Position numbers and translations under genes: made by a program
Source of the DNA: Asterochloris sp. CNOR1
Lineage: Eukaryota > Chlorophyta > Trebouxiophyceae > Trebouxiales > Trebouxiaceae
Assembly (NCBI GenBank): GCA_963969365.1
Contig: OZ017750.1
Location: 434,001-498,000, forward strand
DNA length: 64,000 bases
Reading direction: 5' to 3'
In this document: positions 11,710 through 25,000 of the stretch, piece by piece
Layout: each line of letters begins with the position of its first letter
How positions within the stretch are numbered: position 1 is the first letter of the stretch
The notes under the pieces: model-generated
Told to the model about the DNA's origin: nothing
The model's input: the letters and a program-made list of their open reading frames with translations, nothing else
The model's database searches: none

Positions 11710-13621
11710 ATGGAGGCTATTCGTCAGTGGCTCATTAGTCCAGGAGCAGATGCAAGAGTTAGCCAGTGGCCCCTTGTGGGCAACTGGAAGATACCTGTAG
11801 CTCTGTCTGTGCTGTGTGAGTCCATCTCCAGTACAGTTCTGGTTGTTCCTGTTCAACACATGATTGCTTACTGGCGCCGCCTGCTGTGTGTGCTGCAGAC
11901 GTGATTGGGATTCCCATTGGCAAGCGCCTTATGAGAGATCGTGAGCCTTTTAACATGAGGACCCCCACAGCACTCCATTCAGTCAACTTGTTCATGCTCT
12001 CCCTCTACATGACGCTGGAGTGTGCCAAGCAGGTAGCCATGCTGCAGGCACAGGGCTACACAGAACATGAGCTGCCATGTGACCAATGCGGCCCTCTGTC
12101 TGGCTTGTCGAGATTCTGCTTCTTTTTTACCTTGAGCCTGAGCTGTGCTTGCATGTCCTAGCAGTGGCGTTTTGCAGCGGCTGGCACGACCAACCAAGGC
12201 CTCTGCATTCCCTGAGTGCAGGCTTATGAAAATTTTCGCTGGAAAGATGGGGTTAGGCTGTGGTGCAACCCAGTGGAGAAGGGTCCAGGCTTCAGCGACT
12301 CTGGGTATGCAATGGCCCGCATCCTGTGGATCCACTACCTTTCTAAGGTGAGGCGGCCATGCTCCCGCATGCTGTTGCCGTGCACATCCATCCTGTCATG
12401 CAGGGCAGGAAGCTGGCCATGTTGCTGCAGTGGGTGCTGTTGTGATGCATCTCAGTGGTACGCTGCTGCCCACAGGCATACGAGTTTGTCGATACCCTCA
12501 TCATGATCCTCAAGAAAAACAATCGCCAGATCACCTTCCTCCATGTCTACCACCATGTGAGCTTCTGGGCAAAGGCCCATGCCTGCTGCCTGCGGCCTCC
12601 ACATGAGGACCCACATACCTTTCAGCACTTTTGCAAACATGCTGAGAAGGCCTCTGTCTCCCCTGCTCACAGGCCAGCACCTTCTTCCCTGTGTGGTTTG
12701 CTGTGGTGAAGTACGGTGAGCCAGGACTGCTGTGCTGGACAGCCATGGTGCTGACTGCACGCCAGTGTCTGTTCAGCTGGAGGTTGATTAACAGCTCACA
12801 GGCTGCACGGCTGGCCAGCTCTGGAGCGAGCGCTCTCAGCGGCTGCTGGGCTGGCCAGGCTGTTGAACAAAGCCTCCTTGAGCTTGTCAGCATCTCTGTA
12901 CTTTGCCTGACATGCTTCTCGCGTCTGTTGCAGGCCCCGGGGGAGAGGCTTGGTAAAGCTCATCAGCCACTTTGACTTTGCCACCTACCAAATGTGCTGC
13001 CTCATCAACAGAGGGGAAGCCCTATGCAATCTGCAGTGGCTGCTCTCAGTGCACAAGACCCCAGGCACAGCACTATTTCACATGGGTGTCTGTGCAGGTT
13101 CTGCTGTGCCCTCAACAGCGCTATACATGTGTTCATGTATGGATATTATACCTGGGCAGCCTTAGGCGTGCGCAGCCATGTGGTGAAGCAGATGGTGACG
13201 ATGTCCCAGATGGTGCAGTTTGTGGCCTTGATCTCTCAGGTGTCCAAACAGTTGTCACTTCTGCTGACGGCAGTCTGCCAGACTTGGTAGCCTGCAGCAT
13301 GCTGTGGCCTGCACAGGCAGCTGCTCTATGCTTGCTGAATGGTCAGGCTGACGACTTCAGGCATGCCTCACGTCTTACCTCCGCTTTGCTGCCTGCAGAG
13401 CGTGTACATCCTGATCATCAAGGATTGCTACCGGCCGCGCATCTCACCAGCAATGCTGCTGGTCCAGTGCACCATCTTCCTGCTGCTGTTTGCAAACTTC
13501 TTCAGGTGAGTGTCCTGCCGTCTGCCCCCACGTCTGGTGTTCCTGAGGTCATGCAAGTTGTGTTCCCTGCAGGCAATCGTATCTGAAACCCAAGCGCGAA
13601 ACACAAAAGAAGACAGTGTAG
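11710..13621 (+). CDS. ELO-family fatty acid elongase (3-ketoacyl-CoA synthase)
   Basis: An ER membrane condensing enzyme that extends acyl-CoA with malonyl-CoA in very-long-chain or polyunsaturated fatty acid synthesis. Exons: 11710-11815, 11899-12032, 12222-12347, 12476-12556, 12673-12715, 12944-12962, 13098-13239, 13399-13505, 13573-13621; 268 residues, all phases agree. Family landmarks: FVDTLIMILKKNNRQITFLH, the histidine box HVYHH at residues 145-149, and ALNSAIHVFMYGYY. Several hydrophobic segments follow, including AMLLVQCTIFLLLFANFF. The C-terminus KPKRETQKKTV ends in a dilysine (KKXX) ER-retrieval signal. Exon 6 is only 19 bp and encodes PGGEA. Substrate preference cannot be read from the sequence. 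Confidence 0.95.
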
Positions 13622-13897
13622 AGGGACATTGCTACTTCAGCTGCAGAGATGATGTGGCAGAAGCAAACCAAGTCTAGCCAGGGAAGGATTCAAACCTGTT
13701 CTGTTCCATACTGAGAAAATAACTGAGGGGATTCGTTTGACTGAAATGAACTGGTGAGACAGCAATTCCCTGCTCTTCTTGTCTGGCGAGGACTTTGGCC
13801 CTTATTGACCAGCTGAAGAGGTGGCAGCCTGCCCTGAAGCGAGGTACCTGCGCCTGAATCAATGCATGCGCTCTGACAGGCTGGCGCCTGTGAAAAC

Positions 13898-16800
13898 CTA
13901 GTCCTCATCTAGCTCTGTCTGGATTTCCTTGATGAGCTCATCCCTATACTCCGAGAAGTACCCATCATAGCGCTCTATCTGGCCATCATCCACATGCCAG
14001 ATCTCGCTGCGCTCCTCATCATCACACACACGACTCAGCAGCTGAGAGTCGTGCGAAATGATGATCACACCACCCTCAAACTGCTCAATGGCGTCTGCCA
14101 GCGCATCAATGCTCTGGAGGTCCAGGTGGTTGGTGGGCTGCACAGCAAAGATATGCGGGCGCTCAGCACAATTAACACCAACTGATCAGCTGCTTGTCGG
14201 ACCTTCCTTATGCGGTGGCTGCAGAGAACAGGCAGCAAGCTGAGCAACAGGAGGTCTTGGCAGCTGATGCTGACTAAACCCTCAAACCACCCAGCAGTGT
14301 CCATGCCTCAGAGATCCAGGCAGCTGGTGGGCTCGAAAACAAAGCTCCACAACTTGGCATTGCTGCAGCCAGCCGCTTGCAGGAAGCACCGGCTGGACTA
14401 GGCCTGAGCAGGAAGGGACATGCACGCGCCCTTTTGAATCTGCTGCGCTCAAAGCCGTCAATCTCATCGCAGACATCTCAATAGCTTAGGCTCCCAGCAC
14501 CCACCTCGTCAAACAGGAGGATGTGGGGATTTGACAATGAGATGGAGGTGAAGACGACGCGCGCCTTTTGCCCACCCGACAGCTTGCAGATGGGCTGCAG
14601 ATGATGGTGCCCTGACAGGCCAAAGCGCCCCAACTGGGCCCTCATCTGCTCATTCTTGAGCCCCGACTCGGGAAACTTGTTGAGCAGGTACTCAATAGGG
14701 TTCACGTCCATCTCCAGGGCGTCAACAAAGTGCTGAGCGTAGCGCCCGATACGCAGTTTGTAGGACTTGCGGAAGTCGCCGTCGGTGGGCTGCAGGTCGC
14801 CTGCATGAGCAGGAGAGATGCAGAGCTGCTGAGTCTTGCTGAAGCATGCACGCACAGCTTTGAGTACTCCTGAGCGAGGCAGGGTGTAGCAGTTTGAGAT
14901 TTGCTTTCGCTGGGCTGCAGGTCGCCGACAGATGTGACTAGCTAGGCTGCAAAGGCTCAAGGGGTCCACAAAGGCTGCTTGTAAGATTTGCGGACTTGCA
15001 TGAGTCATTCCTGCTGAGCTGCAGGTTGCCTGCACGGGCAACGACTGATGATCAGGAATGACACTCAACAGCGACGCTGAGAAAGTAGCCCTCACTGTGA
15101 TGCAGGCCGCCTGTAGGGGAGGAGGATGTGATATAGAAGAGGCTTGCAAAGCACTGACATGCTCGGGTGAAGGGGTCGTAGTGTAGGTCTCTGACTGGCC
15201 GGTTGAACACGCAGCCAAATCGCCATCTGGTAGCACTGCATCCTGTGAACAGCTGCCCGGCATGCTGTTTGGAGATGAAGACGCTGTGACAGACTTGGGG
15301 GGTGACGCCTTGCTGTGCTGCAGAGCGCAAGGCTCATCTACAGGCCCTTGCAGATGTTCGTGTGTGAAGCTGGTACAGCCTTGTGCACTGCACTGAAGGT
15401 GCCAATCTGCGGTGTGCAGCTAGGTTCCCACCGGCACAGACAAGGCTGCAGCCATAAGCAGGCACTGACCTGCCAGCAGGTTCATGAGGGTGGTCTTGCC
15501 AGCGCCGTTGGGGCCCACAATGGCCACCCGAGACCCCATGTCCACACCAATATTGAGGTCCTGCAGGAGCATGAGTGCGCTTTGACACCTGTCACACGGA
15601 GACAGGCACAGCCTGGGCAGTGCCGGACCTCACATTGCTTCAGGTCCCTGAGAGCAGCTGGCTGGCAACAGAGTACAGAGATGTCCTGGGGTGCCCTTGT
15701 GGGCATGGCTGCATGATCTGTGCAGCAAATTTTTGCCCCTTCATCAGAACACAAAAACAACACAGTATTTTTGTTGTTCTGATGGACATCCTTTGCCCTC
15801 CATGCTATGTGCACTGTAAGTCTTTGTCTCATCAACCGTCCATTGGATGAAGTGCTTACCTAACTTGAACACCCATGTGTTCTGCAAGGACGCAATGCAA
15901 GGACATAACAGCCATGCCTCAGGGGCGATTGGAGTCACCGCAAACATTGCTCCGTACTCATCAATGCACTTGCATTAAGCGGGACTGCAAATTCAACACT
16001 CCAAACACCTCCGCAAGGCTTATGTCTTGGGATGGGCATTGTGCAGCCGCGATGCATGACGCTGAGAACAGTAGAAATGCTGAGAGCAAGCATGAACCAG
16101 CAGCCCCCAGCCATGATCCAAAGACCTCAGTTCCAGCGGCCAATCCTGATCACATGCGGCAGGGCAACCTCTGTACCAGTCCCCAAGCCTGCCTGGAAGC
16201 CTCACCTTGAGGCCAAAGTCCTCCCTGCCAGGGTACTTGAAGCTGACATCGTTCAGCTGGATGAGGGGCGGCTGCAGTTCCGTGGGCTCAGGGAACTCAA
16301 AGAAGACTGTGTAGTCGCTCCAGCGCCGTGGTGCCTCTGCTGCAGCATTGCTGTCATCTGGTGTGGGGGCGCCCTTCTGCTTCTTCTTCTGAGCAAACTT
16401 GGTGCTCTCTGTCACCTGCAGATTTTATGTTTGAAAACGTGGAGGGACTGCTGCTGCGTGCAGGTCTAGCAGAGGGGCCATTGCAGCTGCTTTGGACTGC
16501 ACTGCAGATGGCTTGAGTAAACTGAACCGACCACATGGCATTTGAGCAGGTAGGAGAAACTGAGCGGTGCAATGTGTATGGCCAGCAGCCTGCCGCAGTT
16601 GTTCTGCGTTGCAGCCCCTGCAGCCCTCAAGCCCTGCCTAACAGCAGGTTGGAGCAAGGCATCCACACATGTGCCCACCTTGTCCTGCTTGGCCTTGCTG
16701 CCACTCTTCTTGGCCGCCTTCATCTGCTTCTCATACTTATCTGCAGCCTTGTTCACCTGCAGGCAGGGATGCCAAGCCCTGGGGAATCTGTAGGCGGCCC

Positions 16801-19800
16801 CGGTGGCCCTGTCCAGCCAGTCAGCAGGGTAGTCCAACCCAGCAGCAGCAGTCAGCTGGCCTCTAGGGAACCACGTGAGCTCACACTACCCGCTGTTGCT
16901 CGACGCACTGGAGTGGCCTCCTGCATTCTGGTCTCGATCCTCACAGAATAACATGCTCCGCTGAAGCCAGCTGTGCCATGCTTCAGCAACAGTGCTCCCA
17001 CATCTCCCCTTACGCTGCAGGTACACTTGATGAGAGGCCAACAAGCACACTACATGTGCGAGGACTGCAAGCCGCGTCTAGCTGCTTCAGGCCAATTCCC
17101 AATGCAGCACCCATGCCCATGGTACATGGCCCGTTCCCCAGTGATCATGCAGGGCATGCTGGCGACGCCCCTTAACACAACCTGGCGAGGATGCAGAGGG
17201 GATATCACAGTCCCCCACCTCGCGGCGCTTCTGGTCGTACATCTCCTCAAACTGCACAAAGTTGCCGCGGTAGTAGTGCAGCTTGAGGTCATGCAAGTGG
17301 ATGATGTCTGTGGTCACTGTGTTGAGGAAGTCGCGGTCGTGGGACACCACAATCAGCGTCTTCTTCCACCTCTGCACGCACACATAGTGAATGTCTTGTG
17401 GCTCTGAATGACCCTGAAGGCAGCAGATTCTGCCAGCTGGCCCACAGGGCCGGGTTGAGGCCTGTGCTCGGCAGCCATGCCCACACGAATGTGCAGTGGT
17501 GGCAGCACAGTCATGGGACGCGATGATCACATCTTGTTTCGCTAGTGCAGAGAGGCAGACAGGAAACGCTGCAGGCTGTGCACAGCAGTGGCTGGGCAGG
17601 GGATGAGGCAGCGTGCTGTGAGGCCTGGTGTGGTCTCAAAAGCACTCCTGGCAGCAGCTCTTTGGAGCTGTTGGTGACGATCGTCAACAAAAACCGGAAG
17701 GCAGGCGCGCAACGGAGTGACCAGCATGGATGCTTCTTGGAAGTCAGGGTGTCACCTGGAGGTACTCCTCCAGCCACAACACAGCTCGCAGGTCCAGATG
17801 GTTGGTGGGCTCATCCTGCAGGCAGGGCAGCATGGGCATGTGCTCTGGGAGGCTTCATGCATGCAGAGCAGCATGGGCGTGTGCTTTGGACAGGTCAAGG
17901 GAGGCAGGGCAGCACACAACGGTGCCCGCCAAGCAAGCAATTGAGCCTGGAGCCCAAGGACAGCAAAGAAGGTTGCCCGGCTCAGCTGTCAGGACTCACC
18001 AGCAGCAGCACGGTGGGCTGAATGTACAGAGCACGGGCCAGCGAGATGCGCATGCGCCAGCCCCCGCTGAACAGGTGGGTCGCGCGTTTCTGCATGACCT
18101 CTGTGAAGCCCAGGCCATGCAGGATCTTGCTGGCGCGGGCCTCTGCTGAGGCTGCATTGATCTCTTGCATCCTCTCGTACACCTGCAGAAGAAAAAGTCA
18201 ATATGGACTGTCCCCAGCTTACTCAGGTCTACTTTGCTGACCTCTCTCCTGGCCTGTGTGTAGAGCGCTTGCTCTGAACATCCATCTCAGCTGGTCAGGC
18301 CTCTGTCATGCTGCATCTGGCAGTGCAGACTTGCACAGGGAAGGCGCGAAGCAGCTAAATTATTTAGCCTCTCCTCTTCTGCAGACTGGCAAACATTGTC
18401 AAGCGTGTTTGAAGGCTGCTGTCCAGATGTCTTGCTGCTAGCCAGCAGCTGAACTTCTGTGCAGCGGAAATACACACAATGTGGGATTGTCTGCTCTGGG
18501 CACCTTGTTGCGTCTAAGCTGCCGTGCAGCATCATGTCCTGGAAGCACACCTCGAGCAGCCCGTTGCAGGCCACACCTTCACAAAGTCAAGTCACAGCCC
18601 CTGGGCCACAGCAATGGTCATTCAGCATTGCCAAACCCCAGACAAAATATGGTGGCACCTTGTGCAGCCTCTCAGAGGCTGCGTCAGCATCACAGCGCCC
18701 TCACAGACCCTCTGACTGCAGCAATGGAGTTCCGCAGTGAGAAACCACTGCCACCGAGACTCACCTCGTTCAGCCTCTCAGAGGCCTCATCGGCGTCAAA
18801 TGTTTTGTCGTCCAGAGTGATGTCCTGCAGCTTTGCATTGATCTCCTCCTCTTCTTCCCGCAGCTCCATCAGCTCTGTGTCAGCAGCCACAACAGCCTGC
18901 AGCGCGCTCCGGTCATCGCCCACCACTTCCTGCAGCCAAGGGAGCGCACAAAAGCTAGGCGCAAGCAGCAAAGTTTGCCTGCAGCACGACTTTGCCGACT
19001 GCATCCCCTCACTATGCGACATGCGGAGATGGGGTTTTAGAAGCAGGAACGCACAGCTCTCATGTAGGTGTTCTGATGATGAGTGATTAAGATTCTGCGT
19101 GCTGGAGGTGGTACGCATGCATTGCATTGCCATCAAGGACATGTCATTGTTGAGCAAGGGTGCTCTCAAGCTCCTCCACTTCATGCAGGCATGGCCAGAC
19201 AGCAGCTGGGGCAGCTCCAAAGAACAATCACTCCCAAGCTCCATGGTGGCGCCCCAGGTGAGATGTTGTCTGGATCAGCTTTGCTGTACTTTCGATCCAC
19301 CCACCTCTGACCCTCAGGGAGCTACACCTGCTTCATACAAGCAAGCCTCCCGTTCCTTGCTGCTTGCCACATGCAAGGCCCTGAATTCATGATCACCCTC
19401 AGGCAACAAACACAATCTGCATGTTGCAGGAATCCTTGAACTTCCACACTGCTCCGACAGCAGGACACCCAGCCCGTACGGCAAAGACTCCGCATGCAAC
19501 GAGCAAACGCACAAGCCCTCAGGGTTCCCCACCTGCTCCACCAGCAGGACGTCCAGGCCATCGGGCACAGGCACCTGCCGCCGCGCAATGAGGCGCAGCA
19601 GCGTGGACTTGCCCTTCCCATTGGGTCCGACGAGGCCATAGCGGCGCCCTGCTGTGACCTGCAGCAGCGTGCTCTCCAGCAGCAGCTTGCCCTTGGCGCG
19701 CACCGACATGTTGTGCACCTGCAGGCAGAGGCATGCAAAGGTGTAATGCTGCTGATCAGCTTCAACACAGGAGTGACGAAGCAGCTGCGCCTCAGAGGAG

Positions 19801-21779
19801 CGCTGACTCTGGCTTCCACCCCTATGCTGCCTGCTGTGCTGATTAGGCAGGTGCTGTCCGGCGCATTGGTGCTGGGCTTTGCATTCCCCTGCTGCCCTGC
19901 CTGATCAAGCAGCTAATGCATTGGCTTGATGCTGCAGGCTTGTCTCTGCATCCTCATCCGTACCCTTGCGCCTCACAGAACCTCCTTCTCTGCCAGATCT
20001 TGCATCTGCCTGGCCTCTTGTTGAGTCATCCCCTATTCTTTCACGCAGTGTTTATCCCATGCCGCTGCCATCTAGATGTTGACAGCAGTGGCCACACTCC
20101 AGCTAAGCATGATGTCATGTCAGATGACAGGGCCACTGGCACTGGCTGCAGCATGTCCAGAATAAACCACCTGCTTGTCAGGTGTGCTGACAGCGGAATG
20201 AATCTTGTCCCGCTGGCCCTGCTGCCCTATCAGAGCACGCAGCTGCCACCAGCTGAGGGCCCACTCAACTACACATATGACATTGGCAGCACACTTTGCC
20301 ATCCTCCCCAGGCCCTGCTGGCCCCTACCATATGATTTAACAACTTAGCCAGGACAGTGGAGTCACCTTGATGTCGGTGGCGCTCACGGTGGCGTCTACC
20401 TCCCCTTGCTGCTCGTAAGCCACGTCGAACACATTGTCGTCGTCGCGCAGCATGTCCTCTTTGATGCGGTGGGCCTTCTCGGCCAACTTGCGCTGTCGGT
20501 CAGCCAATTTGCGCTGCTCCCGCATGGTATTGGCCTGCAGCCCAGAGGAGACTGCACCTCACAGCCATGCAACTATCTTGCACAGGCGAAGCTGCCGCGT
20601 CGCAAGCTTCATGGCTCCTGCATCAGCTGAGCCTGTGGCAGGCAAAGCTGCATGTTGCCAGCTGTTATGGACGGGCAGCTGTAATTATTCGCCAGCTTGC
20701 ACTGCTTGCGCTGTGTGTGGGTCTGGAGAGTTAGTGAAACCTTCATAGCAGACTGCATAGCAGAGTGGCTCAGCTTCTCCACAGCTCTGCAGCTCAGCAT
20801 CTGCGTGCATCCGCCCGAGGTTCCCAGCACCAGCTCTCTGGCGAGCACTCAGGTATGGCTTGGATTCCTTGGACTCCGCTGCACTGCTTGATACATAAAT
20901 TTACCATCCTTTGTTGGAGGCCCTCTTAGCCGTTCCCGGGCAGTGTCATGCAGTCTGCAGCGCACTGGAGGGGATGCTGCCTCGTTGCAGACGCAAACAC
21001 CTCAACGCCTCAGCACCAGGTGTCTTGCTGAGTACTGACTGTTGTCAAGAGCAACAAAAGTTTGCTGACCACTCACATGCGGCCTGAACTCCTGGGGCTC
21101 CTCCTCTTGGTCCTTCTTTGTGGTTTCAAGCTCGCCCTCACTCTCGCTGCTGGGCAGGTCAATGTCAGCCATGTAGTCGTCTGCCTTCTTGGCTGGAGGC
21201 AGGGGGGCCCGCGTCTTGGCAGCGGTCTTCCCGCTGGCAGGCCTGCACAGTGAGTGGTAAGAGGCAAGGGTCAGGAAGAGCTACATGAACGGTGCTGGCA
21301 GACACATCATCACCGACTTTGCCACGGTGGCGATATGGCTACATGCTGAGCTGTGGACAGCTTAAGTGGCATGTACTGCAGTCAAACCACACTGAGCCAA
21401 GCCCCATGACGCCACAACGCTGGCCGCAGCGGACAAACATGCGCCTGGTGTGACACCCCGCCTCCAGCTGAGCATCACCTGCATCTGTCACAGCTGCAAC
21501 TCTGCATACATTCGGTGTCTGGGTGTCCTCTCTCCCCCATGACATGGCAGCACAACATCAGGCCCACCCCTTTACGGCCTCCTTGCCATTGGTGGCCTTG
21601 CTGCTGCTCCCCTTGAGGCTGCCAGTGCTGCTATCCTTGGTGGGGCGAGACTTGCTGCTGCCGTCTGCATCTTTGGACTTGCTGGCAGGCTTCTTCAGCT
21701 TCCCAGACTCTGGGACATCAGCTGTATCCACTTTCTTCGACTTGCTCTTCTTCTTTTCATCCTCCTTGGGCCTCGGCAT
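13898..21779 (-). CDS. ABCF/GCN20-type ATP-binding protein (plant ABCF4-like)
   Basis: A soluble ABC ATPase with two nucleotide-binding domains and no membrane segments. Relatives act on ribosomes or with the GCN2 kinase pathway. Thirteen exons (minus): 21568-21779, 21077-21242, 20367-20534, 19533-19718, 18765-18929, 18000-18182, 17756-17815, 17219-17371, 16679-16756, 16206-16415, 15470-15560, 14505-14800, 13898-14137; 735 residues, every phase agrees. A lysine- and acid-rich head ([12 protein letters not shown]) is followed by NBD1: Walker A GPNGKGKS near 213, signature FSGGW near 337, Walker B DEPTNHLD near 361. [16 protein letters not shown] linker leads to NBD2: GPNGAGKTT near 543, LSGGQ near 631, [10 protein letters not shown] near 655. 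Length and layout match Arabidopsis ABCF4. Introns 5, 6/7 and 11/12 carry splice-edge repeats. Confidence 0.96.
14775..15125. repeat. Repeated splice-acceptor edge in an ABCF intron
   Basis: The 5' edge of exon 14505-14800, read on the plus strand as GGGCTGCAGGTCGCC near 14787-14800, recurs at about 14914-14927, 15018-15030 and 15102-15114 with changes. The second and third copies also keep neighbouring sequence such as TGCGGACTTGC, seen in the exon as TGCGGAAGTCGCC. Confidence 0.65.
17811..17905. repeat. Short tandem repeat next to an ABCF acceptor
   Basis: Directly upstream (minus sense) of exon 17756-17815, the segment AGCATGGGC(A/G)TGTGCT occurs twice, about 47 bp apart, each preceded by a GCAG-type acceptor-like string. 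Confidence 0.55.
18660..18798. repeat. Repeated donor edge of an ABCF exon
   Basis: The 3' end of exon 18765-18929, read on the plus strand as CAGCCTCTCAGAGGC at about 18771-18785, is present again at about 18665-18679 inside the downstream intron, with a diverged GCGTCAGCAT tail like the exon's TCATCGGCGT. Confidence 0.7.
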
Positions 21780-22057
21780 CTGGTGCTGTCCAAGTGAGCT
21801 GGTGGCAGGCCAGAGTTTCTGCAAGCCCCAGATGCCCCTGTGCAGATCCGCAGCAGCTCAGATGGCAATGGTGCTGCAAAGCAATTGTGCTGGCCCTTTT
21901 CTGTTTCGGCAGAGTGACAGATAGGAGGGCTTGCAGACTGTAGGTCTGACAATCATCCCTAGAGCTGCACACATTGCCTGTCGGATTCTTGCTGGCAACT
22001 GGCAGCCGGTGGCATCCTCAAAGCCATTCAGCATCGCCGGTGCCAGTCTTGACTGAA
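21780..22057. promoter_or_regulatory. Divergent promoter of ABCF and an unknown gene
   Basis: 278 bp lie between two divergent start codons (minus ATG at 21779, plus ATG at 22058). The spacing suggests a bidirectional promoter; no motif was recognised. Confidence 0.4.
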
Positions 22058-25000
22058 ATGCCAATCCAAACACCAAGGCAAAAACCTCCACCAAGGTGAC
22101 TGTCCATGCTGTGAGACTAGCCGGTGAAGCTGGCCGAGCTGGAAACTTTGTTTTGCATGCAGTCGGTACAGGCGTGCCGATATTCAGGCGCCCGGATACG
22201 CAGAGATTTACAGCCGGGCCAGGGAGCACTCCCACACAAGCGACCAGATTCAGAACACACAGTGGGGGCCACAGGTGCCCCAGACAGGTGAGGAGCAGTC
22301 ATGCGTTTGCCATGTCTATTCACAGGCCAAACAGCTCTGCTGGTGCAACGCAGGCTCTGGGGTCCCCACTGGTGCTCCCCTGCATGTGCCTGAGGCCCCT
22401 GCGTTTTCCAGGGCCAGTGGACGCCTGATTGCTGTGGCAGCACTGTTGATACACCTGCTGTCGTTTGCAGATGCAGAGGGGCGGCCAGACCTTGAGAGGC
22501 CTTCCACGGCCCCAGCCAGGACCTTGAGCCCCAGCCGCATGGTGCGCGGCCTGAATGCTGGATCCGGTGCCCATGCGCCCACCTACAAATGCACTTCCGC
22601 CCTCCCTTGCGCATGCCAGCTGGCCTGGGCTGCTGCTGTCCTCTGTAGCGGCCACCTGTGCACGCTTGACACTGCAGTGCCATTGGACCAGAGTCTGATG
22701 CACAACAGGGTCCTTCCTTGTAGAGCTTGCAAATTGCACCTGGCCTGCAGGCTGGGAATGAGGGCGTGTGGTATGGCACGGGGCAGCACTATGTGCCAAT
22801 CTATAGGCAGCGCAAAGCCAGACCGCTGCCTGCACAGGATGCCGCAGGTAGGCCCCAGTCAGGGTGACATGACTCATGTCCACACCAGAGCTCACAGGCT
22901 CGTGGCGCGCCACACAAGTCTGGTCTTCAGCTGGGCAGGCAGATTCTGTGCACAGGTGGAGCATCCAGCAGTCTGGCAGCATCTCTCCAGCGCAACTGCT
23001 GGGGCAGTCAACTGGCTATGCCCAAGGACTAGCACCGACACCTGCTGCTCATATCACGGCCTGCCCTCATAGTCTGGCATGTGCAGGCCTGCTGGTGTTG
23101 CATGCTGGCTGCCAGACCCTTACGGGCCAACCAGCTGGCCAGGCTCAAGCTGCCTGCAGTGATTGGCTGCGGTGATGATGCTGGAGGCTTGCTGGAGACA
23201 TGTGAATTGCAAGGCACCAGTGCTCCTGCGTGCTGATTGCTATAATCTTGCGGCTGATGCTATGGTCTTGCGCAGGCTGCTTGCGACGCTTTGGCTTTGG
23301 TGATGATGCTGAAGGTGTGATTTGAATGTTGGGGCTGGCAGTCTGCCCGACAAATTGGCTTGCAAGGCATCAATGCCCCGCAGGTCTTCTGGGTGGGGAG
23401 CGTTTCCACGGTCGTGTGAACCCACAGCTGGGGCATGGGCAGCCCCCGCCAGAGCAGTATGATGCTGCACGCACTGTGGCGGAGCACCACAAGACCTGGC
23501 ACCCGCAGCACAGCCACCTGCTGCAGAAAAGGTGTGCGCTGCGGGTCTCGGCTGCCCGCTGACTACTGTTGCAGCAAAAGCTGTCCAGAGGGACTGCTTC
23601 AGCAGCATGTCTGGGGATGGATGGGTGCACTGCAGCCATCTCCCTGGCACCTGCAGCACAGACACTGCTCCAGCCTGGGTCTGCTGCCAAGCCTGAGGCC
23701 TGGTCACGCTGACATTGAGTGAGGGCCAGAAGTGGCAGCGGCTCTGACTAAGTCGCTTGTTGAGCACATCTGGTCATAATATTATATTATATATTCCTTG
23801 AGTTTGGTTGCTATGTCATATACTGGTTCAGGGGCAAGGGGTGGCCGGGGCGCTGCCTCCAGCAAGTCGTCATACCCAGTCACTGGTGCGGGGCACTGCA
23901 GCCCCTGGTGCTCAGCTCAGATCTGCACATGACGACTTCTGTTCAGCAGCAAGCAGCTGACACAGTGGGCCGCAGTGAGTTATGACAATGTGTCTCAGAC
24001 AGGGGGGCTTGCTGCAGCAGTGTGAGTTGCCATGGCAACTTTGCAGCACATGCAGCTTGGCTGCAGAGCAATTGGGTCCAGCAAATACCAGACATTGGCA
24101 GAGACTCAACCAATCTGCCAATGTGGTGGGGGGTTGGGGGAAGGGACAGGGCAGAGGCGGCTGCATCTTTCAAGTGGGCCTCCTCAAGGCCTCCTCTGCA
24201 GCTGCATCTATGCTCACAACTGCCCTTCCTATCAGCCCTTGTCACCAAATTTGTGTGTTCCTGGATGGACATCGTGGGCCTGGCAGGCTTCAGTGGAGCC
24301 ACCACATATGTGTCCCCGAGGTGGACACCGTGGGCCAGGCATGCTTCAGCAGAGTGCCACCATCAGCCGGCCACATGTGTGTCCCTGCAGGGACATCATG
24401 GGCCAGTCAGGCTTCAGCGGAGTGCCCCCAGACTCGGCGCGTCCCAGCAAGCGCACCTTTGCAGACCCCATCGCGAAGAGCTACCACCTGCATGGCACCG
24501 GGGTGCAGGTGGACTCCCAGATGCCGGCGATGCGCAAGTCCCGGGGGTGGGGCACCCGCCCGCGCTACACTCTGGTGAACACCAGCGCGCGCATTCTCGG
24601 AACGGGAGCAGGTGAGGTCAAGGATTGACCACGCTGCTGGCGCTGGTGCTCCAGCACAAGCTACTGCAGCCGTCTGCATCGGGGGTGAGCACCAGCGCAT
24701 GGGTTTGATGGGAGATAAGCAGGTGTGGTCAAGGTTGCAAATGGGGGCTTGACCGCATCTGTGCGGCGCATACCGTGGCGGACCGTCATGATGCTGTCGC
24801 TGACGGGCTGTCTGACGATGCGCCAGGCGGTGCCAGCAGTGTGCTGGGAGCTATGTCCAGGCCTCAGGGGTTTCAGCAGGTTGTGCACATCTTGGAACAT
24901 CTACAAGTCCTCAGGGTGAAGGCTGTGGCCCTACAGACACTGGCCCCTGTCAATCAGGCTGTCCTGCGTGCAGGGCTGACGGCTGATGATGTGGACCCTT

